A stretch of 64,000 nucleotides of DNA from Chitinophaga nivalis. GTDB lineage: Bacteria > Bacteroidota > Bacteroidia > Chitinophagales > Chitinophagaceae. The notes beneath the pieces are model-generated. The model had not been told where the DNA came from and ran no database searches. It worked only from the letters and a program-made list of their open reading frames with translations. Each line of letters starts with the position of its first letter. The stretch's first letter is position 1. This document shows positions 1 through 7,762 of this stretch, in pieces. The position numbers and the translations under genes were made by a program. The stretch covers positions 6,436,087 through 6,500,086 of the forward strand of contig NZ_JAPDNR010000001.1 in the NCBI RefSeq assembly GCF_025989125.1, given 5' to 3'.

Positions 1-2248
1 TACCACTGCCTGGAGTAAAACGCCCACAGATTTTTCCGTCAGCGGATTAACATATGACCAGAACGGAAATATACTATCCCTCCAGCAGAAAGGTCTAAAA
101 GGCGCCGGCAGTCAAACGATTGACAGTCTCAAATACGGATACATCCCCAACAGCAATAAGCTGTTTTTTGTGACCGACCGGCGCAATGATCCGCAAAGTA
201 CCCTCGGCGATTTTAAAGAAACAGCCAATAACGAAAGCCAGGACTATGCCTACGATCCCAATGGCAACCTAAAGTTTGATATGAATAAACAGCTGGCCAT
301 TAATAACTATAATTACCTGAACCTGCCAGACAGTATCACCCTATTGAGTAAAGGCTACATTGAATACACCTATGATGCCACCGGGAATAAACTGCGCAAA
401 AAGGTAACGGATGTTACCGGCGCGGGTAGCGTCACCATTACAGATTACCTGGAAGACTGTGTGTTTGTAAAAGATACCCTTCAATTCATCCAAACAGCCG
501 AAGGGAGAATACGCCCGGTATATAAAACAGGGCAACCCCTCTCCTTCGTGTATGATTATTTTGAAACCGATCACCTGGGCAATGTACGACTGGTATTGAC
601 CGAACAAACTGACTTTACCATGTATGCCGCCACCATGGAAACCAATCAGGCGGCCACAGAAAACCAGCTATTCAGCAATATCGAAGAAACCCGTGTGGAG
701 AAGCCCGCAGGCTATCCACAGGACGAAACGACACCCGAAAATACGTCCGTTGCGCGACTCCAGGCAAAAGCAGGTGGCAAAAAGATCGGCCCCTCCCTCG
801 TGCTGCGGGTAATGGCCGGTGATACGATACAAATAGGCGTCAAAGCATTTTATAAATCGCAAGACCCCGTACAGCAAAATGAGCCCATCCCCGCTGCAGT
901 CATGCTCACAGATCTCATACAGACATTTGGAGGCGCTTCCGGAGAAAATACGCAGCATGGTGAAGCGCCATCCCTCAATAATACCCCCTTCACGCTCGAC
1001 TTTTACAACGATCAATATCAAACCTTAAAAGAAACAGCTACAGATCAACACCAACAGCACCAACCAAAGGCCTATTTAAATTTTGTATTGTTTGACGATC
1101 AGTTTAAATTAGTAGCATCCAATAGTGGTGTACGACAGGTAAAAGGAACCCCGGATGAATTACAGACGTTGGTGGTGGATAAGATGCCTATCTCAAAAAA
1201 TGGTTTCTTATATGTTTACACCAGCAATGAAGCACCACAGGATATCTACTTTGACAATCTTATTGTAGGCAGAGTTCCTAGCCCGGTACTCGAAGAGACG
1301 CATTACTATCCGTTTGGGCTGACGATGGCAGGGATTAGTTCGAATGCGTTGAAGGGTAAAAATTATCCGGAGAATCAATTTAAGTACAATGGGCAGGAAT
1401 TACAGCATAAGGAGTTCAAGGATGGTACAGGCCTGGAGATGTATGATTTTGGTGCCAGGATGTATGATCAGCAGATTGGGAGATGGCACAATATAGATCC
1501 GCTTAGTGATTCCTCCCGGAAATGGTCCCCATATAGTTATGCGCTGAATAATCCCCTAAAGTTCATTGATGAAAACGGTAAATTACCAGGGTTACCACCA
1601 GGTAGCTGGTTCCCGGGTACCTTCTCCGGAATGAAATCATTCCTGAAAGCAGCGCTGTATGCCACTGCCGCTACTGTGGCTGCTCCAATGAATGTTTATT
1701 CATACGCAGAGTATACTGGCAATGCCAGGGATCCGCAGGTAAAAGCAGCATATAGCTATAAGGGAAAAGAAGCCCTGGCAGAAACATTAATTAATGCCGC
1801 TATTGGATATGCGGGCAATGAGATTGTTGCCGGATTGAAAGGTGCCAGAAATCCTGTACTAGCTCCAACAAGAGTTAATCCATTTAGTGAAGGAATGGCT
1901 CCAAAAGCTAAAGGGGATCTAGGTGAAGCTTTAACAAAGGGGGTATTAGAAAAGCAATATCCGAATGCGGAAATTTTAGAACAGGTACAAATTAAAATGG
2001 ATGGAGCAAAGATGATAGCAGACTTTGTAGTTATTAAGGAAAGAAAAGTAATCGGTGTATTTGAATCTAAAGTTGATAAATCCAATTTATCAAATGCACA
2101 AAAATTATTTTATACTGATGGAGATAAAGGTATTTTAACAGGTACCAATGCCGGAGAATTTGTTGGCAAAACAATTGATCCATCAAAAGTAAAAACAACC
2201 ATTTTTAGATGGGACTCCAAAACAGGGCTATTATTTAAATCTAACTAA
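1..2248 (+). CDS. RHS repeat-associated core protein with C-terminal PD-(D/E)xK-type nuclease toxin (5' partial)
   Basis: Only the 3' part of the gene is present. The frame is open from base 2, so the GTG at 170 is internal and the real start lies outside the window. YD-type repeats (YAYDPNGN, YTYDATGN) lead into an RHS core at about 1292-1581 (ETHYYPFG, then IGRWHNIDP and NPLKFIDENG). The variable tail at about 1900-2248 shows a helix with GDLGEAL, then Asp (2021-2023), 13 residues, and E-S-K (Glu 2063-2065, Lys 2069-2071), which is the PD-(D/E)xK nuclease pattern. In this family the core forms a shell around a toxic tip, so the inferred role is a DNA-cleaving effector against competitors. 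The tail is more AT-rich than the core, as expected for an exchanged module. The core is paralogous to the protein at 11676-16094. The nuclease call comes from motif spacing only. Confidence 0.85.
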   Translation, partial: TTAWSKTPTDFSVSGLTYDQNGNILSLQQKGLKGAGSQTIDSLKYGYIPNSNKLFFVTDRRNDPQSTLGDFKETANNESQDYAYDPNGNLKFDMNKQLAINNYNYLNLPDSITLLSKGYIEYTYDATGNKLRKKVTDVTGAGSVTITDYLEDCVFVKDTLQFIQTAEGRIRPVYKTGQPLSFVYDYFETDHLGNVRLVLTEQTDFTMYAATMETNQAATENQLFSNIEETRVEKPAGYPQDETTPENTSVARLQAKAGGKKIGPSLVLRVMAGDTIQIGVKAFYKSQDPVQQNEPIPAAVMLTDLIQTFGGASGENTQHGEAPSLNNTPFTLDFYNDQYQTLKETATDQHQQHQPKAYLNFVLFDDQFKLVASNSGVRQVKGTPDELQTLVVDKMPISKNGFLYVYTSNEAPQDIYFDNLIVGRVPSPVLEETHYYPFGLTMAGISSNALKGKNYPENQFKYNGQELQHKEFKDGTGLEMYDFGARMYDQQIGRWHNIDPLSDSSRKWSPYSYALNNPLKFIDENGKLPGLPPGSWFPGTFSGMKSFLKAALYATAATVAAPMNVYSYAEYTGNARDPQVKAAYSYKGKEALAETLINAAIGYAGNEIVAGLKGARNPVLAPTRVNPFSEGMAPKAKGDLGEALTKGVLEKQYPNAEILEQVQIKMDGAKMIADFVVIKERKVIGVFESKVDKSNLSNAQKLFYTDGDKGILTGTNAGEFVGKTIDPSKVKTTIFRWDSKTGLLFKSN

Positions 2249-2258
2249 AGTATATTAA

Positions 2259-2945
2259 ATGACACAAAAAAAAGTATTAAGGGATTTAATTGAGTTATTA
2301 CAACCAAAATTAAGCCCATTCAACTTCAAGCCAAACTTGAAAGAACAGGGATTTTTCAGGAAGGATGAACATGCGACATACTTTTACTTTTTCAATATTT
2401 ATAATAGAACAGTAATTCAAACCGGGGAAAAAGGATATTTAATTGAACCTAACGCCAAGATTGGTATTCAGGCAATAGAGAGATACTACAAAGAGATTAC
2501 GGTAAATAGCTATCTTACGAGTGAATGGAATTTCACTACTCTTGGAAACAATATAGCCAATCTATTAGCTAATCCGGATGGTATCAACAGACAAAGGAAT
2601 AAAAGCCTTGATTTATTAATATTTACTGAAACAGATTTATACGAAGTAGCGACAGAAATATATAATAAATTTACTAACGTAGCAATGCCATACTTCCTAA
2701 TGAACAATACAATTTCCAGAGTTGATGAATTACTTAATAGTTATCCAAAAGAGTATTCAGTTCACCTGGTTAACGACTTGTGGAGATTCATCAAAGGATT
2801 AATAGCCGCAAAACTGAACAACAACCCCAAGCTACATCAATTAATCGAAACTTACAGTAACCTACTCATCGAACGAGATATGGATCCGGATTGCTTTCAA
2901 GAGATGGAAAACCTGAAAAAGAACTTATCAAAAATCACTTCATAA
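2259..2945 (+). CDS. Candidate immunity protein, 228-residue paralogue 1
   Basis: This gene begins 10 bases after the stop of the RHS nuclease, the usual place for an immunity gene. I do not recognise the family. It encodes 228 residues with no signal peptide or membrane segment, so it is probably cytoplasmic. It aligns end to end without gaps to the two following genes. Blocks conserved in all three include RDL..LLQPKL near residue 8, KEQGF..RK near 28, YNRT near 48, LIEP near 61, LTSEW near 86, ANPDGIN near 104 and IKGLIAAKLN near 178. The DNA is AT-rich like the toxin tail. An immunity role is inferred from position and is not shown by any motif. Confidence 0.8.
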   Translation: MTQKKVLRDLIELLQPKLSPFNFKPNLKEQGFFRKDEHATYFYFFNIYNRTVIQTGEKGYLIEPNAKIGIQAIERYYKEITVNSYLTSEWNFTTLGNNIANLLANPDGINRQRNKSLDLLIFTETDLYEVATEIYNKFTNVAMPYFLMNNTISRVDELLNSYPKEYSVHLVNDLWRFIKGLIAAKLNNNPKLHQLIETYSNLLIERDMDPDCFQEMENLKKNLSKITS

Positions 2946-2971
2946 ACATTCAATTATACTGAAAATGTAAT

Positions 2972-3658
2972 ATGACTCAAAAAAAGTTATTAAGAGATTT
3001 AATTTCTTTGCTACAACCTAAACTTGACTCTTTCGACTTTAAGCCTAATTTAAAAGAACAAGGCTTTTATCGAAAAGATGGTATGATAACCTATTATTTT
3101 TATTTTCTCTTATACAATAGGACTAACATAAAATCGGGTGATAAAGGTTTTTTGATTGAACCATATATTAGAATAGGATTTGATGAGATTGAGCGATACT
3201 ACAAAGCCATTACAGTAAATGCCTCTCTTACTTCCGAATGGAACTTCACGACAATTGGCAACAACATTGCTACATTTTTGGCAAATCCTGATGGTATCAA
3301 TAGAAAAAAAAACGAAAGCCTTGATTTAATTATTTGGAATGAAGAGGAGATACAGTATGTCGCAACGGAGTTATATACCAAATTTATTGACGTAGCAATT
3401 CCTTACTTTCTTACTAACAACAGTATTGAAAAAGTAGATGAATTATTAAACAGTACCCCAAGAGAAGACTCCGTTCATATGACCAATGAATTATGGAGAT
3501 TTATTAAAGGAATAATAGCAGCAAAGCTAAATAAAAACCCTAAACTCTTTCAATTAATTGAAACGTATAATTCATTAATAATTGAATGGGATATGGATGA
3601 GGATAGCGTCCGCGAGATGGAACAACTTAAAAGCATTTTACCTGAAATATCCAGATAA
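2972..3658 (+). CDS. Candidate immunity protein, 228-residue paralogue 2
   Basis: This second tandem copy has exactly the same length as its neighbours and aligns with them without gaps. It shares the N-terminal MTQKK.LRDLI.LLQPKL, the KEQGF.RK block, LIEP, LTSEWNFTT and NPDGIN. Differences are spread along the whole protein (for example LLYNRTNIKSGDKG in place of NIYNRTVIQTGEKG). The copies are therefore diverged paralogues rather than a fresh duplication. It starts 26 bases after copy 1 and is probably cotranscribed with it. The function is unknown; it may protect against a variant of the upstream toxin or against a toxin no longer present. Confidence 0.78.
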   Translation: MTQKKLLRDLISLLQPKLDSFDFKPNLKEQGFYRKDGMITYYFYFLLYNRTNIKSGDKGFLIEPYIRIGFDEIERYYKAITVNASLTSEWNFTTIGNNIATFLANPDGINRKKNESLDLIIWNEEEIQYVATELYTKFIDVAIPYFLTNNSIEKVDELLNSTPREDSVHMTNELWRFIKGIIAAKLNKNPKLFQLIETYNSLIIEWDMDEDSVREMEQLKSILPEISR

Positions 3659-3693
3659 TCGTTCATAAACACATTCTGATTAATGTTTAAATA

Positions 3694-4380
3694 ATGACAC
3701 AAAAACAAGTAATAAGAGACCTGCTTGATTTACTTCAACCTAAACTGAACTCTTTTGACTTCAAGGCTGACCTTAAGGAGCAAGGTTTTATACGGAAAGA
3801 AAAGCAGGTCACTTATTATTTTGACTTTAACATCTATAATAGAACAGTTATTCAAACTAAAGAAAAAGGATTTTTAATTGAGCCCAATGCTAAAATAAGT
3901 ATTGGGCCGATTGAAAAATACTATAAAGAAATAACCGTAAACAATTACCTAACAAGCGAATGGGACTTTATTACATTAGGAAACTTTATTGCAAACCTGA
4001 TAGCTAATCCAGATGGAATAAATCGTAAAAAAAATGAAAGCCTCGAATTATTGATCTTTTCCGAAGTCGACATTGAATCTATTGGAACTGCATTGTACAA
4101 TACGTTTGTAAATGTAGCCATGCCCTATTATTTAGAAAACAACACGATTGAAAGAGTTGATATTTTGTTAAACAGCCACCCTAAAGAAGATTCTGTACAC
4201 GCAATAAATGACTTATTTAGATATATTAAAGGTTTAATTGCCGCGAAACTTAATAACAATCCCCAACGACCTCAACTGCTGGAGATCTATAATTCTCAGC
4301 TAGTTGAGTGGAATATGCCGGAAGATTGTTTCCAGGAGATGGAGAGGTTTAAAAAGCTTTCACCAACAATATCTATATAA
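3694..4380 (+). CDS. Candidate immunity protein, 228-residue paralogue 3
   Basis: This third tandem copy again has 228 residues and no gaps against copies 1 and 2. In several blocks it is closer to copy 1 (NIYNRTVIQT, LIEPNAK) than to copy 2, so the order on the DNA need not be the order of duplication. Its poly-A tract after the start codon is interrupted (MTQKQ), unlike the 8-A runs of copies 1 and 2. The gene is intact and 35 bases separate it from copy 2. The role is inferred from the array and remains unproven. Confidence 0.78.
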   Translation: MTQKQVIRDLLDLLQPKLNSFDFKADLKEQGFIRKEKQVTYYFDFNIYNRTVIQTKEKGFLIEPNAKISIGPIEKYYKEITVNNYLTSEWDFITLGNFIANLIANPDGINRKKNESLELLIFSEVDIESIGTALYNTFVNVAMPYYLENNTIERVDILLNSHPKEDSVHAINDLFRYIKGLIAAKLNNNPQRPQLLEIYNSQLVEWNMPEDCFQEMERFKKLSPTISI

Positions 4381-4435
4381 TTCCAGGATCATCTTAAGAA
4401 AAAGACAGATTAAGCATTGCAGTAAAAGCTATACA

Positions 4436-4929
4436 ATGACAGAAAAAAAGTGATAAGGGATCTAATCGACTTTTTGCAACCCAAACTGGTGGAATGCAAA
4501 AATGTGGGAATTAAAAAAACAAATATAGTTATGCAAGAATATATTCAATTATTAGAAAAGAATCCTCCGGTAGATCCGAATGTATTAACTGTTTTTCTGT
4601 CACAAATTGATTTTACCCCTCCGGTAGACTATATTGACTTTATTAAGCAGTACAACGGAGCAGAAGGGAAAATAGGGAATAATCAATATTTAAAGTTATG
4701 GGGAGTTGAAGAGCTTATTGACTTAAACAAAGATTATGAAGTGGATCTTTATGCAGCAGGTTATTTTATCTTTGGTTCTAATTTGGGAGGAACAGCATAT
4801 GCTTTCAATAAGAAAGAATCGTCAATAGTTACATTTGAGTTTATTGGAATGCTAATGGATGATGAGGCTATATTTTGTGGAGCGAACTTTTTGGAATTTT
4901 TAAAGTATTTACATAAGGAATCTAATTGA
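4436..4929 (+). CDS. SMI1/KNR4 (SUKH)-family immunity protein fused to the N-terminus of the 228-residue family; possible frameshift at the start
   Basis: Translation from the GTG at 4450 gives 159 residues. The first 13 (IRDLIDFLQPKL) match the N-terminus of the three preceding paralogues. From about residue 35 the protein is a SUKH/SMI1-KNR4 domain: VDYIDFIKQYNGAEG, then LKLWGVEELIDLN, then GYFIFGSNLGGTAYAF. SUKH proteins are known immunity proteins for nuclease toxins. The ATG that corresponds to the other copies lies at 4436 but is followed by a run of 7 A instead of 8, so that frame stops after MTEKK. Either the GTG is used, or slippage on the A run restores the frame, or the N-terminus is decayed. 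The last codons lie within a second copy of the same N-terminal DNA. Confidence 0.7.
4456..4489 (+). repeat. Direct repeat, left copy (5' segment of the 228-residue family)
   Basis: This segment encodes RDLIDFLQPKL. From 4461 it matches 4921-4949 with about five differences over 29 bases. Together the two copies bracket the SUKH cassette. Confidence 0.7.
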
Positions 4930-4978
4930 TCTTTTGCACCCCAAGCTGGATCTTTTGATTTTAAACCTAACCTAAAAA
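4918..4978 (+). pseudogene. Remnant of a fifth 228-residue paralogue; also right copy of the direct repeat
   Basis: Starting inside the last codons of the SUKH gene, the DNA reads LIDLLHPKLD. After the loss of about one base it continues, in the next frame, as SFDFKPNLK. This is the N-terminal sequence of the 228-residue family (compare LLQPKLDSFDFKPNLK in copy 2). Nothing recognisable of the remaining 200 codons follows. It is best read as the scar of a recombination that left a SUKH cassette between two truncated copies. Confidence 0.65.
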
Positions 4979-5134
4979 GTTTTTTTAAACGATGTCTGTA
5001 ACAGAAAGGCGGCTATCAACAGCATTGAAGAATACCTGTATGAAGAAGCATGCAGGTATTCTTCCAAATGCCCCTCTGAAAGCACTTCTATCAAGCAAAA
5101 GCAAGTAGTAAAAAGATCGGAATTTACCTCGTAA
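4976..5134 (+). pseudogene. Orphan open fragment of about 52 codons, possible gene remnant
   Basis: An open frame without a start codon runs from just after a stop at 4973 to a TAA at 5132. Its sequence is protein-like (KAAINSIEEYLYEEACRY, then SIKQKQVVKRSEFTS) but I do not recognise a family. It sits between the decayed fifth copy and a small membrane gene, so it may be the 3' end of another lost cassette. It could also be chance. Confidence 0.3.
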
Positions 5135-5206
5135 AAATTAATTCGCCTTTACAAATAAGGATTGGAAGACGCACACCGCAATAATATAAATTTTAAATTA
5201 TATGTC

Positions 5207-5590
5207 ATGAATTTTAAAAAGAATATACAACATGCACCACTTGCAATATTGATAATAGCATTGGGGTATAGTATATACACAATTTCAACTACTAATATAA
5301 CATTAGGTAATAAGCATTATTGGGGAGTATTTTGGGTATTGGCAAGTATAGTCGCAACAGTATTTAACGCTAAAATTGGAAAAATCGTCACTTTTATCAC
5401 ACTGTTTCTTGGCGCCTTTAATTTAATTGCATTTACTCCGGTTATAGAATTCTACTCGTTTGGATTTAGCTTAAATAAGGTAGGATTAGATTTAAAAGTG
5501 CAACCTTTTTCTTTATGGACTTTCCTGCTATTTATAATTATAAATATTAGACCTATAACCAGAGGCTTAAAAAGCACTTTTAGCGATTAA
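5207..5590 (+). CDS. Small integral membrane protein (four predicted TM segments)
   Basis: The preferred start is the ATG at 5207. An in-frame TTG at 5162 would only add a polar stretch. The 127 residues contain four hydrophobic segments, roughly 10-28, 38-54, 56-78 and 100-116, joined by short loops, and end in a charged tail. No family is recognised with confidence. The DNA is AT-rich like the rest of the RHS tail region. Small membrane proteins behind RHS genes are often immunity proteins against membrane-acting toxins, but here no matching toxin is visible. Confidence 0.6.
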   Translation: MNFKKNIQHAPLAILIIALGYSIYTISTTNITLGNKHYWGVFWVLASIVATVFNAKIGKIVTFITLFLGAFNLIAFTPVIEFYSFGFSLNKVGLDLKVQPFSLWTFLLFIIINIRPITRGLKSTFSD

Positions 5591-5624
5591 ACAGTTAAAA
5601 ATTAACCATATAAAAATCGTTACT

Positions 5625-5876
5625 ATGGAAAATCTTCCTTACTTAGAAGGCAGTCAAGTGGCATTGCTCAGGGCCAAAGCTTCCACGGGACATATAATAG
5701 ATGAAAACTATGAAATAGTTAATGGTGACTTTAAGAATGCCTTTACAATATTTAATGATGTAAACATCGCATTGCCTGCTGCACGAGAAATTGTAAGCGA
5801 AAACAAAGATGTCGAATGCACAATTTTTGATAAAGAAGGAGCTATATTACATCATATAACAACGGATAATTTTTAA
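5625..5876 (+). CDS. Small hypothetical protein, 83 residues
   Basis: The gene starts with ATG 34 bases after the membrane gene and encodes a soluble, acidic 83-residue protein (MENLPYLEGSQVALLRAKAS, ending HHITTDNF). It has no signal peptide, membrane helix or cysteine. The alternating hydrophobic pattern at residues 25-80 suggests a small alpha/beta fold. I do not recognise the family. Position and AT-rich composition link it to the accessory RHS tail. Confidence 0.55.
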   Translation: MENLPYLEGSQVALLRAKASTGHIIDENYEIVNGDFKNAFTIFNDVNIALPAAREIVSENKDVECTIFDKEGAILHHITTDNF

Positions 5877-5941
5877 TCCCCCCCTTCGTTTCCCGCTTTC
5901 AATTTTTTAGCAGTAGTAGTAAGCTGGACTTCTTTAAAAGC

Positions 5942-5965
5942 AGCCGGCTCCATTCAGAACCGGCT
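5942..5965 (-). terminator. Weak hairpin downstream of the methyltransferase gene
   Basis: AGCCGG at 5942-5947 pairs with CCGGCT at 5960-5965. On the minus strand the stem is followed by GCTTTTAAAG. It lies about 33 bases past the stop of the methyltransferase gene. Confidence 0.4.
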
Positions 5966-5997
5966 ACTTCACATCTGAAACAATCAATAATCTACAT

Positions 5998-6828
5998 TTA
6001 CAACAATACCGGCACCCACAGCAACTGGCAACTAATAATCTGTTGAATCAGCTGCACTGCCGCCACGCTTTTTTTCGCGAGCTGGAAATCATCTGTCGCG
6101 ACCAGGCCATATCGTTTTATTTCAGCCGGAGCAAACAATTGCGGGAAGGGAGTAAAGGCCGTTTCAAATCCCTGCGCCAGTAATTTACTTTCATAGTCTG
6201 CCCCATAAAAACGGATATGTCCCGGGTCACCGAAAACAGCGGCTCTTTCAGCAGCAGTGGTAATGGTATCATCTTCATGGGTCACCTTTAATCCGGGTTT
6301 TATGGGTACTTGTATCTGGGCAATACCATCTGGCTTTAATACGCGGAATAATTCGCGCATGGCCTGATCATCTTCTCTGATATATTCCAGTACATGCGAA
6401 CAAAGAATAACATCATAGGTGTTATCCGGTATTTCGGGCATATCTACGATATCCAGAAACAGGGTATCCTTTGGATAACAACGTTCAAACATCTTCACAA
6501 ATTTATCAGCCGGTGTATAATGCAGCCCTTTGACTTTTTTAAAGCGATTGTAAAAGAGCGTTTCCGGTCCGATATGCAGCAATTTCTTACCGGGTCTGAT
6601 GAAGTCCGGATGACGATCCAGGTAGAGCCAGAGCGCTCTGTCGCGTTCATTGGACCGGCAACGCGGACATTGCGCCGGTCGCCTGTTTACACCAGTAGGT
6701 AAAAACCGGGAGAAGGAACTGTTACAGCAGGGGCAATGCACCTCATTTCCATGATAATACATACCTCTCATGCGGAGGTATACAGGTAAAGCAAATTGCT
6801 TCAGCAGTCGTTTTGCAAAAAGTCGCAT
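5998..6828 (-). CDS. SAM-dependent methyltransferase with N-terminal zinc-ribbon-like cysteines
   Basis: This 276-residue class I methyltransferase carries two CxxC pairs (C32/C35 and C54/C57), probably a zinc site. A SAM-binding region follows: LHIGPE at 84-89, an acidic turn at LDIVDMPE near 125-132, then DVILCSHVLEYI and FRVLKPDG typical of Methyltransf_11 proteins. The frame is open to a TTG at 6879, but the ATG at 6828 (MRLFAKRLLKQF) gives a more natural N-terminus. The substrate is unknown. Similar proteins occur in surface-polysaccharide and secondary-metabolite loci. The gene is transcribed against the RHS genes and has no operon partner in the window. Confidence 0.8.
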   Translation of the reverse strand: MRLFAKRLLKQFALPVYLRMRGMYYHGNEVHCPCCNSSFSRFLPTGVNRRPAQCPRCRSNERDRALWLYLDRHPDFIRPGKKLLHIGPETLFYNRFKKVKGLHYTPADKFVKMFERCYPKDTLFLDIVDMPEIPDNTYDVILCSHVLEYIREDDQAMRELFRVLKPDGIAQIQVPIKPGLKVTHEDDTITTAAERAAVFGDPGHIRFYGADYESKLLAQGFETAFTPFPQLFAPAEIKRYGLVATDDFQLAKKSVAAVQLIQQIISCQLLWVPVLL

Positions 6829-7762
6829 GTTCGTGAAATTAGTTAGGTTGATAGAGGGATAGTTAGCATCAATTGTCAATACGAATATGAAACGTACAAA
6901 TGAATTACTGCTTCAAAAATGACAAGTGGTAATAACAAAGTATGCTATTTGCTAAATTAACCCCGCTTACCCTGTATATTATTCTGAGGTTCAATTTCAT
7001 ATGAGCCGCCGCCTGTTGGCAAGTGGTCCATTATTAAACTGCCGCGCGACCGCATAGGGCAGGTATCACTGCAGCAAGGCCGCTTTGCGGGTAATTCCGC
7101 TTATATATAATGGTTGAAATAAAAACAATGGTAGCCGTCAGCAGCATACCAAAACAAGTACCCAACAACAACAGCCTGCAGACAATTTTGTTCAATGCAC
7201 GCAGCAATATTTTCCATTTTTCCCTTTATAGGATATTTATCATAGGACAAATAGCTTAGCTCTCCCGTATAACTGAGTTGTAAAGCGCAGGAGCATCATT
7301 ACGGAGATACAGGGAAACATGCCTTCCGTAACTTCCTAAACATCAATCCCCCTTATAAAGCCAGATCAGTATTGTTAAGTCGCTCACTTCACTGGTAATA
7401 ACTATCCGCCATTAAACAACGTACGATGAAAAAATTATCCCGTTCTTATCATCCTGATGACACCCAAAGACACACACCCGATCAACCCCGGCATAACCAA
7501 TATCCAAGAACCTTTCACCACAACTATAGCTCCATCGTAAACGACTATACGCTTTAAATACGATCGGACCTCTGTAATAATTAACGCATTGTTAATTTAC
7601 GGGATAAACATTGTTGTTTAATTATCTCTACTATTGCAGGCAGTACTTATACTGTCCTGTCTGCATTACCCTGTAAACTACCATGTATACAACATATGGC
7701 TGAATACCCTGTCTGCGAGACCATAGGTGCCTAGTGAACGATGAATCAATAAATCCCTATAA
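6829..7762. other. Intergenic region of 0.93 kb between the methyltransferase and the second RHS locus
   Basis: No convincing gene is present. The longest interesting frame is 7426-7557 (43 codons, ATG start, rich in His, Tyr and Pro, without hydrophobic character), which I do not consider established. The segment just before the RHS gene is AT-rich and probably holds its promoter, but no clear TAnnTTTG element was found. No tRNA or hairpin terminator was recognised. Confidence 0.4.

Noticed and set aside
170..172. GTG as start of the first RHS gene
   Set aside because: The frame continues upstream to the window edge with YD-repeat-like sequence, so the GTG is internal.
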